DNA of 42,959 bases from a virus, in the IMG/VR virus record IMGVR_UViG_3300034072_000110, positions 1 to 42,959 of that record; one strand, given 5' to 3'. The notes beneath the pieces are model-generated. The model was not told the origin of the DNA. It did no database searches and saw only the letters and a program-made list of their open reading frames with translations. Numbering within the stretch: position 1 is the stretch's first letter; every line of letters starts with the position of its first letter. This document shows positions 14,849-25,205 of this stretch, piece after piece. The translations under genes and the position numbers were made by a program.

Positions 14849-17314
14849 TTATGCTGCGTTCCACTGTACGCCGTTGAAAATGTACTCGCGTGAACCATAC
14901 GCGGTGGTGATGTTCTGGTTGGCAGCGCCGTCGATAGTCGCCACTCCCGCTGCGGGGATGACTTGTATCAGATGCGTTCCCGCTGTACCAGACGCATCTT
15001 TGATGACGATACGCTGCCCTTCCACCGGGTAAGGCGGCAAGGCAATAGACAGCGCTGCGCCCGTACCGTTCTGTACGAGAATGACTTGATCCTGCGGTGT
15101 GGAAGGACCGCCAGCAGTCATTACGCGTACGCCGCCCGTCGTTTTGCCACGACGCGGGTTGCCGCTGCCGTCCACGAGGGACAGTACGTTGTCGTTGGCG
15201 TAGTTGTACTTTCCGGCTGCGCTTTCGACAACAACACCCTGATAGCAGTAGTTGCCTGTCGTCGGATGCGCGTTGTTTCCGCCGCCACCAATCATGTTCC
15301 CGTGGACGAATACGTTATCGCTCGATCCGCCGACATACACGCCCGCCTTGAACGTCGAGTTCGTGCCCGCGAATAGCCCGACGTTAAGCGCGTTGTACGC
15401 ATGGATCGTGTTGCCGGTAACAACACCTACCCGTGTGCCATTAAGCACAAGCGGAGTGGCCACGAATGCAAACATCGTGTTACCCGTGATCGTCTGGTTA
15501 ACGACGCTAGGTTCGCCATCTGCGGTATTGCTCGTGGTAAGGATGGCGTTGAGCGTATCGTACTCGCCGTTGTGGGTATTGCCCGTGTGGACGAACCCAA
15601 GTATCTGCTTCCCGGCTGCTAGACTTTCCGTTGTGATATGGCTGTAGCCGTTGCCCGCGTTGTCAAAGAAGTTCTCATTGATACGCAAGTCGATCAGCAT
15701 GTCATTCGTGGCCGACGTGAGCGCAAAGCGTAGGCATGTCTGCGCAGATCGTCCGAAGTAGTTACCACGGATATCGATATCTTCGATACACGTTGCGAAG
15801 ATGCAGTTCTTGCTGCCGGTGTTCCACCCGATTGTCGCGTTGACAGAGTTTGCGCCGTCCGAGAAGGTATGCACGCGCGTTCCGTTGTACGAACCGGAGA
15901 AGTAGTTACGTGTGACTTTAGCTAGCTGTCCGTGTTGCGTCGTGCCACGGAATGCCAAATCGGCTTCACCTTCCTGCGCCGCGACGTTGTTGTTGTCCCA
16001 CCAGCCACGTAGCCAGTTTTGATCGATACGGCTGTTGATCGCTCCGTCGTTGACAATGCAGTACGGCATACGCCACAAAATGTTGCCGCTGATTTCAGCG
16101 TCTTGCGTATTGCGCAGATAGATATGCGCGCTACCATTCGTCTGCCTATAGTCGAGTGACGTAGCGCCTGCATCGGGAGACGTGCCGTGGCGCATGAAGA
16201 AACCGGATATCTTGGCGAACCCGGTGTCCTGATAGAACGTGTGTCCGTAGCTGCCGGTACGCACGATGTTCGTGGTTGTCCCGCCTTGGCCACGGAAAAA
16301 GACGCCGTTTACCGCCGTGATCGTCTCGCCAACAAAATACGTGCCAGCCGACGTTTCAATCCACCCGCCGCCACGCAACGCAACTACCGCTCGCGCGCAG
16401 TTAAAGCGCGGGGCGTCGTCCGTAACCGCGTCCTTGGCCGGTGCCCACCAATCGAGCGGGTACGTGTAGGTGCTGTGCAAGCGCTCACGTACCCACACCT
16501 TCGTCGGGTCCACGGTGGACGCAACGACGACACCGTTAAACGTATCGGCGGCTATCAGGCTTGTGTACCCGCTCGCGTCACGCAGTACGAACGTTCCCGC
16601 GCGCTGCCAATGCGACAGAAACGATACGCCGAATTGAACGTTCGCTGCCGCCAATTCAGCGATTGTCGTAACGACTGTCAAGCCGTTGGCAATCGCTGCT
16701 TCGGCTGCGGCTTGAGCTTCTTCGGCTGCGGCTTGAGCTTCTTCGGCTGCGGTCTGCGCGGCGGCTGCGGCTTGTGCGTGCGCTTGCGCTGCGATAATCT
16801 CGTCAGCGGTAGGGCCGTTTTCCAAACCGTTTTCCGTGGTGTTCCACATCAACGCACGGCCAGCGATAGGCGGGGGCAACGTCAATGCTACGTTACCGAC
16901 AAAGCCGGGTTCGAGCGTTAGCGAACGGTTTAGCTGTTCTTGGATTTGTTGGAACCGGAGTATCGTGCGGTCGAACTCGCGGGACGTAAACGGTGTGTAC
17001 CGTACAGCGGCGGGCGTCGCTTCCGTCAAATAGTCCAGCCGACGACGAACCGTGATGTAGTTGACTTCGGTGCTATCCACCGCGATCAACGCATTGATCT
17101 TATCGATAAGCGCGGTCGTAGGCGTAAGATTGAACGTGTCGAAATCTTCGCCCAAGGTGATAGTGTAGTCCGTATTGTACGTCGCCAGCAATGAAGCGCG
17201 CCCGTAGTACACGCGCACTTCTGAAATCTGGTACAACGGATACGGAACCGAAATCGGTACTCCCGCCGTTACGTCTTCGTAGCGTACCGCTACTGCTTCG
17301 GTTCCTACAGCCAT
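14849..17314 (-). CDS. tailspike/tail fibre with beta-helix
   Basis: An 821-residue receptor-binding protein. The N-terminal ~140 residues resemble the T7-type fibre base (YPLYQISEVRVYYG, YTITLGEDFDTFNLTP, REFDRTILRFQQIQEQLNRS), which attaches to the tail. An alanine/glutamate repeat at about 190-215 (AAEEAQAA units) probably forms a trimeric coiled coil. From about 270 on, GGGWIETSAGTYFVGETI begins a long right-handed beta-helix with repeated asparagine-rich turns (ISGNILWRMPY, IDQNWLRGW, ITGNTMF), as in pectate-lyase-type tailspikes. A polysaccharide depolymerase activity is plausible but no active site is evident. It is followed by the endolysin gene. Confidence 0.85.
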   Translation of the reverse strand: MAVGTEAVAVRYEDVTAGVPISVPYPLYQISEVRVYYGRASLLATYNTDYTITLGEDFDTFNLTPTTALIDKINALIAVDSTEVNYITVRRRLDYLTEATPAAVRYTPFTSREFDRTILRFQQIQEQLNRSLTLEPGFVGNVALTLPPPIAGRALMWNTTENGLENGPTADEIIAAQAHAQAAAAAQTAAEEAQAAAEEAQAAAEAAIANGLTVVTTIAELAAANVQFGVSFLSHWQRAGTFVLRDASGYTSLIAADTFNGVVVASTVDPTKVWVRERLHSTYTYPLDWWAPAKDAVTDDAPRFNCARAVVALRGGGWIETSAGTYFVGETITAVNGVFFRGQGGTTTNIVRTGSYGHTFYQDTGFAKISGFFMRHGTSPDAGATSLDYRQTNGSAHIYLRNTQDAEISGNILWRMPYCIVNDGAINSRIDQNWLRGWWDNNNVAAQEGEADLAFRGTTQHGQLAKVTRNYFSGSYNGTRVHTFSDGANSVNATIGWNTGSKNCIFATCIEDIDIRGNYFGRSAQTCLRFALTSATNDMLIDLRINENFFDNAGNGYSHITTESLAAGKQILGFVHTGNTHNGEYDTLNAILTTSNTADGEPSVVNQTITGNTMFAFVATPLVLNGTRVGVVTGNTIHAYNALNVGLFAGTNSTFKAGVYVGGSSDNVFVHGNMIGGGGNNAHPTTGNYCYQGVVVESAAGKYNYANDNVLSLVDGSGNPRRGKTTGGVRVMTAGGPSTPQDQVILVQNGTGAALSIALPPYPVEGQRIVIKDASGTAGTHLIQVIPAAGVATIDGAANQNITTAYGSREYIFNGVQWNAA
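16700..16762 (-). repeat. 21-bp tandem repeat in tailspike coiled coil
   Basis: A 21-bp unit (on + TTCGGCTGCGGCTTGAGCTTC) occurs twice exactly at 16700-16720 and 16721-16741, and a third, diverged copy follows. It encodes the seven-residue repeat AEEAQAA. The period of exactly one heptad suggests expansion or contraction by heptads, changing stalk length without breaking the coiled coil. Confidence 0.85.
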
Positions 17315-17320
17315 GGCCTT

Positions 17321-19846
17321 TTAGCTCCCAAATGACGGGGCGCGGTCTGGCGTTCTCTGCCCCGGTGCCCACCAATACGAATTGCCCTTCTCGCTTTCCT
17401 GTTTACGCATATTACTTTGGCGTTTACGGTATGCGTTCGGGTCTGCGATTTCCTGCAATCTGTCAAATACCTGACGTTCGAGCGCTAGTCTAGCCCACCA
17501 AAGCGAAGTGCCGGGAGTGTAGCGCTTGGCCCACTCAACTGCCTTTGCGGCTGTACTGCTCTCGAACTCCTTGTCGCTAAGACTACCCACGGTGTCGGCC
17601 CACTGAAACACGTCGCCTAGTACAAGGTCCGTAGTGTCACCCAAAAAGCCGATCAGCGGTCCCGCTACTATGTCTTGCGGGCCGCGTCCAAACTCGTTGA
17701 TACCGGCAAACAGGAAGTCGCCATAGATGGACAACGCGCCACCAGACAGAAACGCCTTGCCGATAAACGCGGCGTTGTCCATGGGTAGGGGGTCGCGGCC
17801 ACGGGAAATCTCGCGCATCTGTGTACCAAGCGCGCCCACCATCGTCATAGCGGCACCAAGCCCTGCATAGAACGACAAGCGCCCCTTGACTGTACGAGCC
17901 GTCATGCCGAGCCGCCCGTAGATCATGGCGAACGACACGGGGAAGTTCTTGTACATGGCGAACGAATACAGCAACGCGCCGACGAGGGTATCAGGGCGTG
18001 TCGTATCCTTGAGCGTAACGGCACCTTCCACCGTAGCTTCCGGCACCATCTTGCGGCTTTCTTCGAAGATCATGCCTTGGAACTTGTTGTACAACGACTG
18101 ACGGTTCGGCATGTCGGTTTGCAGAATGTCGATAGGACGCATGAACGACACGTCTTTACGCGGCGTCCATGTACCGACGCCGTTGCGCATCGCGTCCCAC
18201 TCGTCGGCGGTAATGCCGTACCGTTCCATGACCTGTCTAAACGGAAGGTCTTGGAAGGCCGTACCCCGGCTTCGGTTCATAAGCCCCATGAACTCTGCCT
18301 GCACGGCCCAACGGGCGCTGCGCGTGTGCCCCGATAGCAGGGACAGACGCATGACGGCTTCCGAGACACGGCGGCTGATCTGCGGTCCCTGCGTCGCCAA
18401 GCCCGTGAAGCGCGTTTGTGCGTACGTGGACATGACAACCTCGTCCATGACGAAGCCGCTTTGTGTACTGATCTGCTTCATGAACGCCGGGTCTGACGCC
18501 AGCGTCTTGAGATAGTAGCCCACGCCGTCGAACAGCCCCATGTTGTTGAGCGCTCGTACAGCGGCGGTCTGCATGAAGTCGCCCGGTATGGCCAAGAATG
18601 ACGCGCTACCTAGCTGTGCAGCCGTGAGTATGTTTGACGTTCCGGTCACGAGGTTGCCCAACAGACTGTTTGGGTCCATCGGGTTGTCGCGCATGATCGT
18701 CTCGAACATCGGGTCGAACTTGTTCTTCAACACCGCTTCTGCGTCGGCCTGCGCTTTCGGCCCTTCCGCTGCTGCCTGCTTTCGCACGATGGCCGCAACG
18801 TTCATCTTCGTCATTTCGGGGTTCGGCCCGAACGTCTCGACAAGCGCGATACGGTGTGCCATGTCGTCAATGTGACGAATGAACACGTCGAACACGTTGC
18901 CATCACCGAACTGTTCGTGTATGTCCAACCACGACTGCGCGTCCTTGTAGTGCAAGAACCGATGGTTCTCTAGCATGTTGCCAACTGCGCGCCCGCGACC
19001 ACGGAACGCCTTGGCGTCGATCTTGTTGGCACCGTCCGACACAAGCGTATTGTACACCTGCTTTAACACGTCAAGCCGCTGTTCGGGGCGGATCATCGTA
19101 CCGTCAGGCCAGCGGGTATTGTTCCAATCGACAGCGTTCATATGGGCGTCAACCCACTTGCTTTCTCCGGCGCGCATGATCTTGACGGCGTTCTGTGACT
19201 GCGGAATGTAGCGGTCGAGACGACGCATGGAACCGCCCGCCTGATTGAACAGATCGACGGCGAGGTCTTGCACCTTTAACCACGCGTCGGCAAATTCCTT
19301 CGCCACCATGTCGCCGGTACGTTCGCCCTTGACTTCGCGTATCACGTTCGGCAAGTGTGCTTTGCCCTTCTGGCGTCCGAATGCCCCCTTGCCGATCTTA
19401 TCGATTACGTCACCGAAGATGGCGTATAGCTGCCCGCGCGTAAGCTCGCGCTGCGTGCTGTACGACAAGCCGCTAAAACGCGGATCGTCTTCGATAAGCG
19501 ACACTGCGGCGCGTGCAAGCGCGGTGCCCCTGCTACCCGGTTTGCCGTCCATAAGGAACGTCGAGGTCGTGACGTTCAACCCCTGCGCGATACGCTCGTT
19601 GTTCGCCGCTTGTACCGACAGCATCTTAGCGGTACGCTTGATACGTTCCTGCACTTCGCGCGTGATGTTGTCGAATGTGTCGCGCATGGCAAGCGTCGAG
19701 GCCGTAGTGCTGTCCATACCTTGCTGCTTGTAGCCTTCGACACGCGTCTCGAACGCGTTGGTTATCTCGTCAATGCGCGCCTTCTTGAACCCACGCTTTT
19801 GCAGGTTTTCGCGTACGCAGGTTACGAAGTCTTGCGGAGTGAACAT
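17321..19846 (-). CDS. large internal virion protein, 841 aa
   Basis: A long protein starting MFTPQDFVTCVRENLQKRGF, not matched to a named domain. It is mostly helical with a charged N-terminal half. It has several hydrophobic stretches in the C-terminal third (VGALLYSFAMYKNFPVSFA, FYAGLGAAMTMVGALG, FLSGGALSIYGDFLFAG). Position after two other large internal proteins and before the tailspike is that of T7 gp16-type ejection proteins, which enter the host envelope at infection and form a DNA channel. The hydrophobic segments suit membrane insertion. The 5' end overlaps the preceding gene by 25 bp. No transglycosylase motif is seen here, unlike T7 gp16. Confidence 0.75.
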   Translation of the reverse strand: MFTPQDFVTCVRENLQKRGFKKARIDEITNAFETRVEGYKQQGMDSTTASTLAMRDTFDNITREVQERIKRTAKMLSVQAANNERIAQGLNVTTSTFLMDGKPGSRGTALARAAVSLIEDDPRFSGLSYSTQRELTRGQLYAIFGDVIDKIGKGAFGRQKGKAHLPNVIREVKGERTGDMVAKEFADAWLKVQDLAVDLFNQAGGSMRRLDRYIPQSQNAVKIMRAGESKWVDAHMNAVDWNNTRWPDGTMIRPEQRLDVLKQVYNTLVSDGANKIDAKAFRGRGRAVGNMLENHRFLHYKDAQSWLDIHEQFGDGNVFDVFIRHIDDMAHRIALVETFGPNPEMTKMNVAAIVRKQAAAEGPKAQADAEAVLKNKFDPMFETIMRDNPMDPNSLLGNLVTGTSNILTAAQLGSASFLAIPGDFMQTAAVRALNNMGLFDGVGYYLKTLASDPAFMKQISTQSGFVMDEVVMSTYAQTRFTGLATQGPQISRRVSEAVMRLSLLSGHTRSARWAVQAEFMGLMNRSRGTAFQDLPFRQVMERYGITADEWDAMRNGVGTWTPRKDVSFMRPIDILQTDMPNRQSLYNKFQGMIFEESRKMVPEATVEGAVTLKDTTRPDTLVGALLYSFAMYKNFPVSFAMIYGRLGMTARTVKGRLSFYAGLGAAMTMVGALGTQMREISRGRDPLPMDNAAFIGKAFLSGGALSIYGDFLFAGINEFGRGPQDIVAGPLIGFLGDTTDLVLGDVFQWADTVGSLSDKEFESSTAAKAVEWAKRYTPGTSLWWARLALERQVFDRLQEIADPNAYRKRQSNMRKQESEKGNSYWWAPGQRTPDRAPSFGS

Positions 19847-21846
19847 GTACCGACAGCCTCTATCTCGTATTCGTCCATCTTGTTTTCTTCAAGCAACTGG
19901 CGAACGGTAACTTCACGCCCGCCCGTGCCGTCTTCGTTTGGCACGAACAACTTGTCCTTGTCCAGATTTAGCTTGTACGTCTGGCCGTTAATCTCGATTT
20001 CACCGTTCTTCTCTGCGCCGATTAGCCCGTCAAGACTGGCTCGATACACGTCAAGCGCTTCGTCTAGCACCTTGATATTTTCGGCCACGATTGCTTGCGC
20101 TACGTCGCCAGCATCGGCGTCACGGGCAACCTTGCCTGACACTTTGTCAGCTTGACGCAGGATCGGGGCGCGATCTGCCAACGTCTGCGCAACAGTTTGT
20201 TCAACCCCGGCAACGATACGTTCGGCTTGCGGATCGGCCCGGTAGTCTGTCCGGCCTTCGCGCAGCATAGCCGTAATGGCTTCCCGGTCGGCGGCGGTGT
20301 TTGTCCATTTCTTCTGCGCACGCGCATACGCCCGCGATACCAGCGGCGCAAGATCGCGCATCTTGATATCATCCTGCATGAGCGAGCGACGTACACGCGC
20401 CATATCCGGCGTTTCCTTGCGCGCGCTTTCCGCAACGATCTGCGCTTTTTCAGCTTCTAGCGCAGCGATATCTTTACGCAACTTCGCCGCGCGCTTGCCG
20501 CCTGTCTCGTCGGCTTTGGCAGCGAGCGCGAATATCTTGTTGTCCACTTCGTCAATGCGCTGCTGTATGCCCGCGTCGCGGGTATCTGACAACTCGTCAA
20601 GCCAGCGCCGGTATGTTTGCTTACGCTGCGCTAGCTCGTCGTATCGACGGAACGTTTCAGGGTCCACACGGCGAGCAATGTCATCGATCTGTGACTTCTC
20701 GACAAAGCGCGTCATGTCCGGCATAGCAACGAAGTCGCCACGCGGTATCGTTGACGCCGTGTCTGTCTTCGGCGGTATCTCCCACGGACGCTCGCCGCCC
20801 CATTCTTCCAAACGGGTCGTCGCGTAGTCGAGGTCGAGTACCGTGCGCGCACGGCCCGCCCGTGTTGACGATAGCGGCGACTGTTCGTGCAGATAGTCGA
20901 TATACGTTTCCGGCGAGCGTGTCAGCTTCGCAGCCGCCAGCCCTTCGTCCGCTGGAATGGCCTGCGGTGGCACCATGCGCGTATCCGGCAACGCCGGACG
21001 GTTCAACACTTCGGGCGTCGGCGGCAACGCCACGTCGTTCGGCGTCGAACGGAACCACCGACGCAGCCCGAAACCCACGGCTTCGCCTACACCCTGTATC
21101 GCCGCGCCGCCAACAGCCGCACCGGCCACCCGCGAAACCGCATCGCCTAAACCGTACTCGACGCCGAGTAGGCGGCGCTGTTCCTGTACGCCCGTGATCT
21201 GGTTAATGCCTTCGATGACACCCTGCGCGCCGCCCTGCGTGGCGATACGCCCTACGATTGTCTTGCCGATACCGCCGACGCCGAGCGTCAAGAAGTTTAG
21301 CGGGTCGGTGTTCGGGTTCATGGACGCAAGCGAGCCGCCGAGAAACGCACCTACCTCGCCACCGAGCGTACGGCGGTTGTTGATGGCGGCTTGCTCGTAT
21401 CGCTGCGCTTCGGCCTGTACACCTTCCCACATTTCACGGGACGTTTGCAGGTTAAGGTTCGGATACCTTTCGCGCAGTTCACCAATGCGCTTGTCGTATT
21501 CCTGCAACTCTGTCGCGAAGCCGGGTTCCCCGCCATCGGTGTAATACTTGGCAACGTCAAGGTAGCGCTCAACGCCAGCGGCGGGACCGGGCATGTTGTC
21601 TGCCCAAAAGCCTACGCTGTCCGGCGACAGATACGGCACGTCTTCGATACCGGCGTCTCGCATGGCGCGCACTTGCTCGCTGTCACGCTGCCACATTTGG
21701 TTCTCGATACCGTACATGGCTGCGGCGCGGGTCTGTTCTTCCCACGCTACCGCCCAACTTTCGAGGAACCCAACGCGCGGCCCGGTCGCTGCTTGCTCTG
21801 GCGAGACGGATATTGCGTCTTTGTTTGCTTCGCTAAGGAACGTCAC
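19822..21846 (-). CDS. internal virion protein, 674 aa
   Basis: Starts MTFLSEANKDAISVSPEQAA. The first 200 residues are helical, and a glycine-rich hydrophobic part (VGAFLGGSLASMNPNTDPLN, FLTLGVGGIGKTIVG) lies near 170-215. A long charged coiled-coil follows at about 410-570 (ARRVDPETFRRYDELAQRKQ, KLRKDIAALEAEKAQIVAES). It resembles internal or ejection proteins of short-tailed phages in composition and position, between the M15-containing protein and the 841-residue protein. The GGIGKT string is not taken as a P-loop since no other ATPase motif follows. Overlaps of 4 bp upstream and 25 bp downstream show tight coupling. Confidence 0.7.
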   Translation of the reverse strand: MTFLSEANKDAISVSPEQAATGPRVGFLESWAVAWEEQTRAAAMYGIENQMWQRDSEQVRAMRDAGIEDVPYLSPDSVGFWADNMPGPAAGVERYLDVAKYYTDGGEPGFATELQEYDKRIGELRERYPNLNLQTSREMWEGVQAEAQRYEQAAINNRRTLGGEVGAFLGGSLASMNPNTDPLNFLTLGVGGIGKTIVGRIATQGGAQGVIEGINQITGVQEQRRLLGVEYGLGDAVSRVAGAAVGGAAIQGVGEAVGFGLRRWFRSTPNDVALPPTPEVLNRPALPDTRMVPPQAIPADEGLAAAKLTRSPETYIDYLHEQSPLSSTRAGRARTVLDLDYATTRLEEWGGERPWEIPPKTDTASTIPRGDFVAMPDMTRFVEKSQIDDIARRVDPETFRRYDELAQRKQTYRRWLDELSDTRDAGIQQRIDEVDNKIFALAAKADETGGKRAAKLRKDIAALEAEKAQIVAESARKETPDMARVRRSLMQDDIKMRDLAPLVSRAYARAQKKWTNTAADREAITAMLREGRTDYRADPQAERIVAGVEQTVAQTLADRAPILRQADKVSGKVARDADAGDVAQAIVAENIKVLDEALDVYRASLDGLIGAEKNGEIEINGQTYKLNLDKDKLFVPNEDGTGGREVTVRQLLEENKMDEYEIEAVGTCSLRKTS

Positions 21847-24800
21847 TGTGCGCCACCATCTGCCGGTCCAAGCCAGCGCCCGTTGTCATCGAACTGGTAC
21901 AACAGCCCGTAGTTCTGTATAAGCCGCTGCTGTTCTTCCACGGATAGCGTACCGTCATTGTTGACGATATCGCTACGCGGAACCGGCTGGCTCTGCGACG
22001 TGACGGGGTTGTCTGCCGGAACCGGACGCGTCGCTATCCGCTGGATTTCCTGCGGATCGGGCACGAACACGTACGCTTCCATACGCCCGTTCTGGCCCAT
22101 CTGTCCAGTAATCGCATACGATCCGTCCGGCAGCATGATACGATACTTACCGCCACCAATGGCGCGCAACATCGCCTCGTCGGCCAAGTCATCGGGCGAC
22201 ATAATTTCGCCAGTAACGTAGCGCGGCGGCATACGCTGTTCGGACAAACGAGTCCAGTCGTCCACCGTCATGCGCGAGAACGCTTGTTCCATCTGCTGCC
22301 CGCTCACACCGGGCGGCAAGACTGTCGGCTGTCCATTCACAGTGTCGATGGCGGGGGCACCTTGTGTTCCACCAAGCACGGCCTGTATGCTCGTGGCAAA
22401 CGCATCTTGATTGAACTGCGTGTTGCCGGTACGCCCGACAACCGTTTCAACGTAGTGTGCCAACGCGGCGTCTTGAATAGCCTGCGCTTGCTGCGGGCTG
22501 GCGTCGAGCAACGCCCCGCCCGTCGTGCGCATAAACGCGTCGTACAAATCGCGCGGTGTAGCGCCGATAGCTTCTTTGATAGCCGGGTTTTCTTCGATAC
22601 GCTTCTGCCCCCGAATGATATCCGACGCAACCGCACCTTGCCCCCGCTCGAACTGCAAGCCCGCCGCGTACGCATACACGCTGTCTTTCTGGTCAAGCTG
22701 TACAAGCGCCGCCCGCGATACGTCGCCACCCATGGCCTGAATAGCGGTCATGACTTCTAGCACATCGTCAACGCTACCTTCACGCATACTCTTTGTCAGC
22801 GCATTGGCTTCATCTTCCGTGAACGGCTTAATGTCCGTTACGGGTATGTTGTAATAATCGGCCACCGCACGAGCCTCTTGCCCGCGCATCTGAAACCCTT
22901 GCGAGGCGTCGAGCGGCGTAATGGCGAACGTGCCGGTAGTCTGCGCGTGCGCCATAGGGTCCGTGGACAATGCCTTTTCGGTGTTTTCCAATATCTTGCC
23001 ACGCGTAACGTTATCGCCGTACGCTACCTGCGTAGGTGCCGTGCTAAACTGCGTCGAGATATTGCCGTACACTTCGCGTACAGTAAGCGCCTTCCCGTTC
23101 TTGTAGAAGATCGAACGGTGATCCTTGGCGGCTTCCGGCAGCAACGCAGCAGCGGATTGTTCCGGCTGTCCTTGGAACGCCGAGATAAGCGCAGTTGCGC
23201 CGCCTGCACCCAAGAAGTGCGCCATGTACAACTCGGCGTCGTTGACCGGACGGCCCAACACTTGCTGCAACGAACGCTTGTTCTGTTCCGCCAACGCCGC
23301 GCCCGCCATGGTCGCAACGTACGGGTCTTTACGTAGCTCAAGTATCTGCGCTTCCGACATGTTCGTAATGTCCACGCCGATACGTGCAGCTACACCGGGC
23401 GTCCGCATAACGTCGAGGAACGTGCCGTTCGTAAACTGCATGACGCCCGTAGCGCTCGACGCGGGCTTTCCGTCCGCGCCCATAACCGTTGTGCCACGTC
23501 CGTAATCAATGTTGTCGGCGCTTTGTACAGGACGTGCGCGGCGGATTTGTTCGGCAGACAGGCCAGCGGCGAACCCGCGATCTGCCAACGCTTGCGACAC
23601 TTCCGGCGAAAGATACGTCCAGCCGCCCCAAACCTTGCCGTCACGCTCGCCAAACGAGGCAGGGACGGCGTTTCGAAAGTCACCGTGGATATGCGTGCCA
23701 TATTCGCCAACGCCCGTGAACCCGGCGTCCACAAGCGAGCCGACTAGACGGGCCTTATCCGCTGCTGACATGCCTACCGTCGATACGTCGATAGCGGTGC
23801 CTGCGGTGTGATGGCTTTCACGCGCTACGGTCGGACGGTTCGGGTCGCCCTGCGCGCGTATGCTGTCTTGCTTGGCTTGCGAGCGGTATCCTGAATTAAG
23901 TTGCAGTGGCGCACCAAACAGTTCGCCCGCTACGGTAGCTGCGTCCAACACGTCGCTGCGGATACCCGTCAGATCAACGCCACCGTGTGTAGCAACTGGC
24001 TTGAATTGCGGTTTACCCTGCGGCGTTGCGCCGCCAAGGAACTGTCCGTACTCGCGCTGGATAGTCGCACCGAGATAGCTAGCGCTTACGTCGAACTTAC
24101 TGCTAGCGTCGTTGATCGCAGTTGACAGCGAAGGTGTCATGCCGGGATACGCTACGCCGGGATTGCCGTTCGCACCGTTAATACGCGCACGCAACTCGGC
24201 TGGCGTGAGCGTTTGGCTTTCCTGAATAACGGCCTGATCGCGCATAACTCGCGCCATTCTGGCCACGGTCACAGGGTTTTGCGACTGCCCGACAAGCTGC
24301 TGTACAGCCTGTAGTTCTTCGCGCGGGATTAGCTGCAATCCGTCTGCGCGCTGTTCGATAGTGTCAATGGCCGCACGGGCGTCTGCGTCGGCTTTCGTGA
24401 CAAACGCATTCCGCACAGTGCCAATCTGGTTTACCATTCGCTCAAAGTCGGCAGGCGCGAATTGGTTTGTCCAGTCCACCGTGCCTTCGTCCGCGCCAAG
24501 CGCGCCGCTGTTTACGCCGGTCAACTCGGCGGCGATAGCATCGATTTCGTCAACAGACTTGGCACGCTCAAGCATACCTGTGAACCGGGCACGCGCGCTA
24601 TCCTGCCGCCATTGCAGCTTCATGCCTTCGCGCACTGTAGCGTTGATATCGGTACGCGTATCAAGAACGTCGAAACCCTGTTGAATGTACGCATCGTACA
24701 TCGTCGGGTCTGTCATGATCTTGTTGTTCAACGCCATGAGCGAAGCATTCGCTTGCTCTTTCGAGTGCGTCGCCTGCAACGTAAACTCATACTGCGCCGA

Positions 24801-25205
24801 ACGCGACGACACGGCGGGCAACTGACCCATCATGCGGTTGCGGTATTCCAGCCGCGCAACGTCGTCATCGATAGCGTTGGCGTTCTCGTCCACGAACGCA
24901 GTGTATTCTTCGACTACACGATCCTGATAGCCCGCGCCGTCTGCTGGTATCTCATTGCGCAGTTCGAGTTCACGCCGTGTAAAGTCCGATTGCGCAACCC
25001 GATTGGCCACGGTTTCTTGCCGACGCTTTTGTTCAAGCGCGCCTAGCCCCGCCCCAAGCTGATCGACGCCCGCCGCAAACCCCTGCATGGCGCGACCGAT
25101 ACCCGCGCCGAATGCTTCCGCACTGGCGCGTGTGTTCGGCATGACGCCAGAATTGCGCAATGCGGTTGCGCTGACTTCGCTCGTGACTGTTGGAATACGC
25201 GGCAT
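21843..25205 (-). CDS. internal virion protein with peptidase M15 and transglycosylase-like regions
   Basis: A 1120-residue protein. After a helical N-terminus of about 400 residues, an M15_3-type peptidase motif is complete: SGYRSQAKQ, then SHHTAGTAID (His466, Asp473) and THIH (His507), the SxHxxGxAxD...HxH zinc site of D-Ala/L-Ala-D-Glu peptidases. Next is a lytic-transglycosylase-like region (SSATGVMQFTNGTFLDVM at about 582-600, ELYMAHFLGAGGA near 658). The expected catalytic glutamate before it is not obvious. In T7-like particles such proteins open peptidoglycan during DNA entry. It begins in a TAATG overlap with the gp14-like gene. Confidence 0.85.
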   Translation of the reverse strand: MPRIPTVTSEVSATALRNSGVMPNTRASAEAFGAGIGRAMQGFAAGVDQLGAGLGALEQKRRQETVANRVAQSDFTRRELELRNEIPADGAGYQDRVVEEYTAFVDENANAIDDDVARLEYRNRMMGQLPAVSSRSAQYEFTLQATHSKEQANASLMALNNKIMTDPTMYDAYIQQGFDVLDTRTDINATVREGMKLQWRQDSARARFTGMLERAKSVDEIDAIAAELTGVNSGALGADEGTVDWTNQFAPADFERMVNQIGTVRNAFVTKADADARAAIDTIEQRADGLQLIPREELQAVQQLVGQSQNPVTVARMARVMRDQAVIQESQTLTPAELRARINGANGNPGVAYPGMTPSLSTAINDASSKFDVSASYLGATIQREYGQFLGGATPQGKPQFKPVATHGGVDLTGIRSDVLDAATVAGELFGAPLQLNSGYRSQAKQDSIRAQGDPNRPTVARESHHTAGTAIDVSTVGMSAADKARLVGSLVDAGFTGVGEYGTHIHGDFRNAVPASFGERDGKVWGGWTYLSPEVSQALADRGFAAGLSAEQIRRARPVQSADNIDYGRGTTVMGADGKPASSATGVMQFTNGTFLDVMRTPGVAARIGVDITNMSEAQILELRKDPYVATMAGAALAEQNKRSLQQVLGRPVNDAELYMAHFLGAGGATALISAFQGQPEQSAAALLPEAAKDHRSIFYKNGKALTVREVYGNISTQFSTAPTQVAYGDNVTRGKILENTEKALSTDPMAHAQTTGTFAITPLDASQGFQMRGQEARAVADYYNIPVTDIKPFTEDEANALTKSMREGSVDDVLEVMTAIQAMGGDVSRAALVQLDQKDSVYAYAAGLQFERGQGAVASDIIRGQKRIEENPAIKEAIGATPRDLYDAFMRTTGGALLDASPQQAQAIQDAALAHYVETVVGRTGNTQFNQDAFATSIQAVLGGTQGAPAIDTVNGQPTVLPPGVSGQQMEQAFSRMTVDDWTRLSEQRMPPRYVTGEIMSPDDLADEAMLRAIGGGKYRIMLPDGSYAITGQMGQNGRMEAYVFVPDPQEIQRIATRPVPADNPVTSQSQPVPRSDIVNNDGTLSVEEQQRLIQNYGLLYQFDDNGRWLGPADGGAQ

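Noticed and set aside
19822-21846. P-loop ATPase in the 674-aa protein (GGIGKT)
   Set aside because: The string occurs in a hydrophobic Gly-rich segment without Walker B or other ATPase motifs; probably coincidental.
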